Below, one piece after another: positions 59,494 through 64,000 of a DNA stretch of 64,000 bases. Origin of the DNA: Limiplasma sp031549415 (GTDB taxonomy: Bacteria > Bacillota > Clostridia > Christensenellales > Aristaeellaceae); the NCBI GenBank assembly GCA_031549415.1, contig JAVBPU010000008.1:30424-94423 (forward strand), given 5' to 3'. How positions within the stretch are numbered: the stretch's first letter is position 1; the number at the start of each line of letters is the position of its first letter. A model generated the notes under the pieces. It ran no database searches and was not told the DNA's origin. It saw only the letters and a program-made list of their open reading frames with translations. The position numbers and the translations under genes were made by a program.

Positions 59494-61590
59494 ATGTTTT
59501 TGGTCAATCCTTGCGAAATCTTTGGGGAAGCCGTATTTAACGATGTTTCCATGCAAGAACGCCTGCCCGCCGATACCTACCAAGCTCTCAAACGCACCAT
59601 AGAACAAGGCCGCTCCCTGGACCCCGCCATTGCGGACGTTGTGGCCGGCGCCATGAAAGATTGGGCCGTGGAACACGGCGCCACCCACTACACCCACTGG
59701 TTTCAGCCCATGACCGGCGTGACGGCGGAAAAGCATGATTCCTTTGTCAGCCCTCAGCCAGACGGCACCATCCTTCTGGAGTTTAGCGGAAAGGCCCTGG
59801 TGCGGGGCGAGCCGGACGCCAGTTCCTTTCCCTCCGGCGGCCTGCGCGCCACCTTTGAGGCCCGGGGCTATACCACCTGGGACCCCACCAGCTACGCCTT
59901 TATCAAGGATGGCACCCTGTGCATCCCCACGGCTTTTTGCAGCTATGGCGGGGAATCCCTGGACCAAAAAACCCCCCTGCTCCGCTCTATGGAGGCCCTC
60001 AATCGCCAGGCCCTGCGTGTGCTCAAGTTGTTTGGCAACGCGGATGTGACCCGGGTGCTTCCCACCGTGGGCGCGGAACAGGAGTATTTTCTGGTAGACA
60101 AGGCCACCTACCGCAAGCGCCCGGATTTGATCCACACCGGCCGCACCCTCTTTGGGGCCAAGCCACCCAAGGGCCAGGAGCTGGACGACCACTACTTTGG
60201 CGTGATCAAACCCCGGGTGCAGGAGTTTATGAACGAGCTGAACCAGGCCCTTTGGAAGCTGGGCGTGCTTTGCAAAACCGAGCATAACGAGGCCGCGCCC
60301 TGCCAGCACGAAATGGTGCCCGTGTATTCCACCGTAAACATCGCCACCGACCATAACCAACTCACCATGGACATCATGAAAAAAATGGCGGACCGCTATG
60401 GCATGGTGTGCCTGCTGCACGAAAAGCCCTTTGGACGCATCAACGGCAGCGGCAAGCACAACAACTACGCCCTGTCCACCAACACCGGGATGAATCTGCT
60501 GGACCCCGGGGACACCCCCAGGGAAAACGCCCAATTTCTGCTTTTTTTGAGCGCGGTTCTGCAAGCTGTGGATGACTACCAGGATCTGCTTCGCATAGCG
60601 GTGGCCAGTCCTGGCAACGACCACCGGCTGGGCGGCTATGAAGCGCCCCCCGCCATCATCAGCATCTTCCTGGGAGATGAGTTAAACCGAATTATTGAGT
60701 CCATCGTCAGCGATACGGCCTACGCGTCCCCGGACAGGGGCCAGATGCGCCTGGGGGTCCACGTGCTGCCCAAGTTCCCCAAAGATTCCACCGACCGCAA
60801 CCGCACCTCGCCCTTTGCTTTTACCGGCAATAAATTTGAGTTCCGCAGCCTGGGCAGCTCCGCCAGCGTCAGCGGACCCAACGTGATGCTCAACACCGCC
60901 ATTGCGGAAAGCTTGCGCCTGTATGCCGACGAGCTGGAAAACGCCCCGGATTTCACCGCGGCGCTGAACGCCTTGATCCGCAGGGCGCTCAGCCAGCACC
61001 GGCGCATCATTTTCAACGGCAACGGCTATGACGCGGCCTGGATCCAGGAAGCCACGGAGCGCGGGCTGCTAAACCTGCAAACCACCGTGGACGCCCTGCC
61101 TTACTATCTGCTGGAAAAGAACCTGGCCCTTTTTGAGACCCACAAAGTCTTTAGCCGCCAGGAAACCACCAGCCGCTACGAGATCCACCTGGAAAACTAT
61201 GTGAAGGTCATTGACATCGAAGCCCTCTGCATGCTAGACATGGCCCGCCGGATGGTGCTGCCCGCCGCTATTGCCTATGCCAAGGTGGTGGCCCAGGAGG
61301 CTGCCGTAAAACAGAGCATTCTGCCGGGCCTATCCCTTCAAACCGAGAAGGACCTGCTGGCAGCCCTTTCTGCGCAAATGGACCTGCTGACGCTCCACGC
61401 CAACAAGCTGGACCAATCTCTGCAAGAGCAGCCTTCGGAGGGGCCTGTGTTGGACCGGGCCATCTATACCAAGGATGTGATCCTGGCCACCATGCAGAAT
61501 CTGCGGGAGGCAGGCGACAAGCTGGAAACCTTGGTAGGCGCGGAGTATTGGCCCATGCCCACCTACCAGGAACTGCTGACGAACGTGTAA
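59494..61590 (+). CDS. glnN: Glutamine synthetase type III
   Basis: ATP-dependent synthesis of glutamine from glutamate and ammonia. The 698-residue length is typical of the large GSIII class. Visible are TVGAEQEYFLVD (about 190-201, metal-binding Glu), KTEHNEAAPCQHEMVPVY (about 263-280), GRINGSGKHNNYAL (about 313-326, the ammonium/ATP flap region) and GNKFEFRSLGSSAS (about 445-458). GSIII is common in gut Clostridia and Bacteroides. The ATG at 59494 has GGAAAGGGG upstream. No nitrogen regulator is adjacent. Confidence 0.95.
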   Translation: MFLVNPCEIFGEAVFNDVSMQERLPADTYQALKRTIEQGRSLDPAIADVVAGAMKDWAVEHGATHYTHWFQPMTGVTAEKHDSFVSPQPDGTILLEFSGKALVRGEPDASSFPSGGLRATFEARGYTTWDPTSYAFIKDGTLCIPTAFCSYGGESLDQKTPLLRSMEALNRQALRVLKLFGNADVTRVLPTVGAEQEYFLVDKATYRKRPDLIHTGRTLFGAKPPKGQELDDHYFGVIKPRVQEFMNELNQALWKLGVLCKTEHNEAAPCQHEMVPVYSTVNIATDHNQLTMDIMKKMADRYGMVCLLHEKPFGRINGSGKHNNYALSTNTGMNLLDPGDTPRENAQFLLFLSAVLQAVDDYQDLLRIAVASPGNDHRLGGYEAPPAIISIFLGDELNRIIESIVSDTAYASPDRGQMRLGVHVLPKFPKDSTDRNRTSPFAFTGNKFEFRSLGSSASVSGPNVMLNTAIAESLRLYADELENAPDFTAALNALIRRALSQHRRIIFNGNGYDAAWIQEATERGLLNLQTTVDALPYYLLEKNLALFETHKVFSRQETTSRYEIHLENYVKVIDIEALCMLDMARRMVLPAAIAYAKVVAQEAAVKQSILPGLSLQTEKDLLAALSAQMDLLTLHANKLDQSLQEQPSEGPVLDRAIYTKDVILATMQNLREAGDKLETLVGAEYWPMPTYQELLTNV

Positions 61591-61681
61591 GGCTTCATCA
61601 GCTGGATTCCTCCTCACAATGGCCTGACGGGCAAAAGATGCCGCAAACCGCATAACGCGGGGTTGGAATGAGGATAAAAGG

Positions 61682-63337
61682 TCATCGTCCAAAATGATCC
61701 ACCACGGCCTGGTTGCTTTCGTAGGAGAATATCAGGTAATAGTCATCCTGGTAGACCTCTTCCCCGGCCAACATCAGCTCGTTGTCCGGGTGTTCCCCAT
61801 ATTCCTTTTGCGTCAGCAATAAAAAGACCTCGCCCACATCCCCGTCCATATTCCGGTAGTCCTTTCGCGTCAGCCACTCCCGGCAGCCGATTTCGGGATA
61901 AAGAAGGTTGGCGGAGCGGATTTTTCCATCGGAAAGCTCCGTGAGAATGTTGGCGTTCCAATACGTCGCATAGCCGAAAGTATAGCCATTCTCTTCCAAA
62001 AACTCTTCCGCGCAAGAGATATCCTCTACCAAATGGATGTTTTGGTACCCCGCCAACCCATCGTAGGGAATCGTTGCATCGTATGGCCGGGTCAATAAAA
62101 ACTGACCTGTGACGATACTGTTCGCCACAAGAACAATGATAAAAAAACCTGTGAACAGGCGCATCCAGCGGGAGAAGAGGCCAGTTTCACCAAGGCCCAC
62201 GGCAATCACAGGGATCGCCAGCACCGTCACCGGCAGGTAATAGGACTGGTAGAACTCCTCTCCTATCCAGAACACAAGGGTATTGACAACCAGGGCGGTA
62301 AGGAAAAAGGCCGGGAGGAAGCGCTCCTTTGTCAGGTCACGCTCCGCTTGGTGGGCGTTATGCCATGCCGCCCACAGGATGCCCACCGCGCAGAGAGCGC
62401 TGCTGACCGAAAGAATCCCGCCAAGCGAAACGGCTGGATAGGCGGTCTGGAACCCAAACAGATGAATCCAATTTTGAAACAAATGATCAAGCCTCGCCGC
62501 GGTGGGGTATTGAATCTGGAGGCTATTATAGACATGAAAAGAATAGGTTTTCGCCAAAACTAAAGAATTGATAAGATACCCCGCCCCCGCGGCCAGCAGG
62601 CCGCTAGCGGGGTTCAGCAGTGGCGCAATCCTTTTTTGAATGGAACTCTTGCCACGCTGGTCCGCACGGGCATCGCCCATGAAAAAATAGAGGCTCACTG
62701 CCATCAGGGGAGCGATGGTGGTCAACAGTTGCCGGACGCCCCCCAACCCGGACAAAAAGCAAACCAGCGCAAAGGCGCCTATCCGTATCCCTTTTTTCAG
62801 TATGCTCTCCTGGCGGTGATTGCGAATCGATAACAGCAGGCCAACAATCAAAAACCCCAATATAAGATTCGGCGTATAGTAGCAATGGAAAAGCACAAAC
62901 CGCGCATAGGTTACGCTGGTCGGCAACAGCACAAACCCGGCAGTCAGAAAGATTTTGGGCCAGCTAAGCCCTATTTGCTTCCCCATATAACCATAGGATA
63001 ATACCAAAAGCGCCTGCAGAATAACGCTTCCAAGAAAACGCACAAGGCTCCAATCGTTGCTGACTTGAAACAGCAGGGAATAGACCAACTGTGTATTGAC
63101 TACGCGAAGCTCCGTGGAATAGTACCAGTTGGGAGACAGAATGCGCCCCTCGCTGGCAAGAAGGTTGGAAAGCACCAGCTCGCTGGAAGCATCCGCGTCC
63201 AAGATGTTTTCTGACGCGTCAAAGCTAAGGATTGCCGCGAACAAAAAAGCTGCGCAAAAAAAGAGAATGGACGCAAACAACCCTATCCTTTTTAGGCTTA
63301 ACTGAGGACTCAGCTTGTATTTGATTAAATTTAACAT
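61682..63337 (-). CDS. Polytopic membrane protein, GT-C glycosyltransferase-like
   Basis: A 551-residue membrane protein. A first helix (about 18-40) is followed by an extracytoplasmic loop, LDADASSELVLSNLLASEGR, where acidic residues match the GT-C catalytic position. About ten more helices and a C-terminal soluble domain of about 120 residues follow. Sugar substrate unknown. The DNA here is visibly less GC-rich than its neighbours, with codon choice to match, hinting at transfer. A good promoter lies upstream. It sits beside the rRNA operon, which reads the same way. Confidence 0.75.
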   Translation of the reverse strand: MLNLIKYKLSPQLSLKRIGLFASILFFCAAFLFAAILSFDASENILDADASSELVLSNLLASEGRILSPNWYYSTELRVVNTQLVYSLLFQVSNDWSLVRFLGSVILQALLVLSYGYMGKQIGLSWPKIFLTAGFVLLPTSVTYARFVLFHCYYTPNLILGFLIVGLLLSIRNHRQESILKKGIRIGAFALVCFLSGLGGVRQLLTTIAPLMAVSLYFFMGDARADQRGKSSIQKRIAPLLNPASGLLAAGAGYLINSLVLAKTYSFHVYNSLQIQYPTAARLDHLFQNWIHLFGFQTAYPAVSLGGILSVSSALCAVGILWAAWHNAHQAERDLTKERFLPAFFLTALVVNTLVFWIGEEFYQSYYLPVTVLAIPVIAVGLGETGLFSRWMRLFTGFFIIVLVANSIVTGQFLLTRPYDATIPYDGLAGYQNIHLVEDISCAEEFLEENGYTFGYATYWNANILTELSDGKIRSANLLYPEIGCREWLTRKDYRNMDGDVGEVFLLLTQKEYGEHPDNELMLAGEEVYQDDYYLIFSYESNQAVVDHFGR

Positions 63338-63378
63338 GGATGAATCTTCTTTCGTATGAGATGCGCTATATCATAAAC

Positions 63379-63407
63379 AGTATACCACAAGCATTTATTA
63401 GAATCAA
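63379..63407 (-). promoter_or_regulatory. Promoter of the 61682-63337 gene
   Basis: On the minus strand TTGATT (63402-63407), a 17-base spacer and TATACT (63379-63384). Confidence 0.7.
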
Positions 63408-63433
63408 TGGAACCATTGCCAGCCAATGCATAT

Positions 63434-63460
63434 AAAAAACCCCTTGCATGCAGCAAGGGG
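63434..63460 (-). terminator. rRNA operon terminator
   Basis: On the minus strand CCCCTTGC/GCAAGGGG (63453-63460 with 63440-63447) and a TTTTTT run, just after 5S rRNA. Confidence 0.92.
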
Positions 63461-63469
63461 TAAGTGGAA

Positions 63470-63585
<116 letters not shown>

Positions 63586-63884
63586 AAGGGTGAACTGTGT
63601 GAGTGGGCGGGGACTTCGCCCCGCTTGTAAGGATTATGCCCCGATCCTTTAGGACATCATCCTTCTTGGAGAGGACTGATTCCCTCCAGGAACTGGTCCT
63701 CCTTCGGGCTCAAGCCCGCTTTGGGCCTTCCTCCGCTTGGAGCTCAGGGAATCTCTTCCCCATCACTCCCTCAGGCTACCTACGTACCCTGACAACCGCA
63801 TATGAGAGATTCTGATCTAAAGTCATATCATTTATCATTTCTTCGTCTTAGATCTTTCGCATACTTGCGTATGCCGCATCAACT
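63586..63884 (-). other. 23S-5S intergenic spacer
   Basis: About 300 bases without tRNA or open frame support. It contains hairpins such as GCGGGG/CCCCGC (near 63607-63624) and GGGCTTGAGCCC, resembling the chained-hairpin style elsewhere in the window, and probably RNase III processing stems. Confidence 0.5.
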
Positions 63885-64000
63885 AAATCAAGCTATCGAC
63901 CGATTAGTATCATCAAGCTACATACATTGCTGCACTTCCACCGATGACCTATCTACCTGGTAGTCTTCCAGGGGTCTCTCGCGCTTGCGCGCTTGGAACC
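63885..64000 (-). rRNA. rrl: 23S ribosomal RNA, 3' end (partial)
   Basis: On the minus strand the edge sequence matches the 3' terminal region of 23S rRNA: GTGGAAGTGCAGCAATGTAT, then ATACTAATCGGTCGA and AGCTTGA near the 3' end. The gene continues past the window. Confidence 0.92.

Noticed and set aside
63586..63884. tRNA gene in the 23S-5S spacer
   Set aside because: No TTCRA T-arm or acceptor-stem pattern was seen on either strand.

Overview
The window reads as a chromosomal segment of a GC-rich Clostridia-type Firmicute, probably an anaerobic gut commensal. The evidence is the ylxM-ffh-rpsP-khpA and rimM-trmD blocks, RNase Y, a type III glutamine synthetase, a Firmicute-style nucleoside kinase, DinR/LexA-type SOS boxes, sigma-A promoters with mostly 17-base spacers, and strong AGGAGG-type ribosome binding sites. 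No phage, IS element, CRISPR array or tRNA was recognised. I could not run any database search, so family names rest on motifs and recalled family features.

Layout. 1-3.2 kb: a chained-hairpin repeat and two polytopic membrane proteins. 3.2-6.6 kb: L-arabinose genes araB-araD, then a self-contained XRE regulator/membrane-protein module with palindromic operators. 6.6-13 kb: the translation and secretion block (ylxM, ffh, rpsP, khpA, then rimM, trmD), interrupted by a repeat and a large membrane protein. 13-20.4 kb: surE, an RpiR-type regulator with a BaiN-type flavoprotein, an exonuclease, a nucleoside kinase and a membrane glycosyltransferase. 20.4-26 kb: a probable ~310-nt noncoding RNA, rny, a DUF368 carrier, an LCP protein and a CDF metal transporter. 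26-30.5 kb: acetyltransferase, metallopeptidase, esterase, YitT-type protein, MazF. 30.6-35.6 kb: SOS-controlled dinB, murA and uvrB. 35.6-39.3 kb: repeat, Cu/Zn-type superoxide dismutase, a small Cys-rich protein divergent from a ribbon-helix-helix protein, azlCD and citrate synthase. 39.5-45.7 kb: a surface-glycan operon (sugar-phosphate transferase, split transketolase, LicD, flippase, CofE-like protein). 45.7-50.1 kb: aroA-aroC-rlmD-acetyltransferase operon on the minus strand. 50.3-53.2 kb: two small proteins and a membrane sulfatase-fold protein. 53.3-61.6 kb: a GH127-like protein, dus, two secreted paralogues, and glutamine synthetase III. 61.7-64 kb: a less GC-rich membrane protein, then the 3' end of an rRNA operon (5S and the end of 23S, minus strand).

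How it works together: much of the window is cell-envelope work. Lipid-carrier recycling (DUF368), peptidoglycan precursor synthesis (murA), polymer attachment (LCP) and glycan assembly (sugar transferase, LicD, flippase, several GT-C-like membrane proteins) sit alongside RNA and translation maintenance (ffh, S16, RimM, TrmD, RlmD, Dus, RNase Y, 5S/23S).

The least explained parts are the ~310-nt RNA upstream of rny, the family of chained-hairpin intergenic elements (five copies), the split transketolase in a LicD glycan operon, the secreted paralogue pair, and the AT-rich divergent Cys-rich/RHH gene pair beside the superoxide dismutase.
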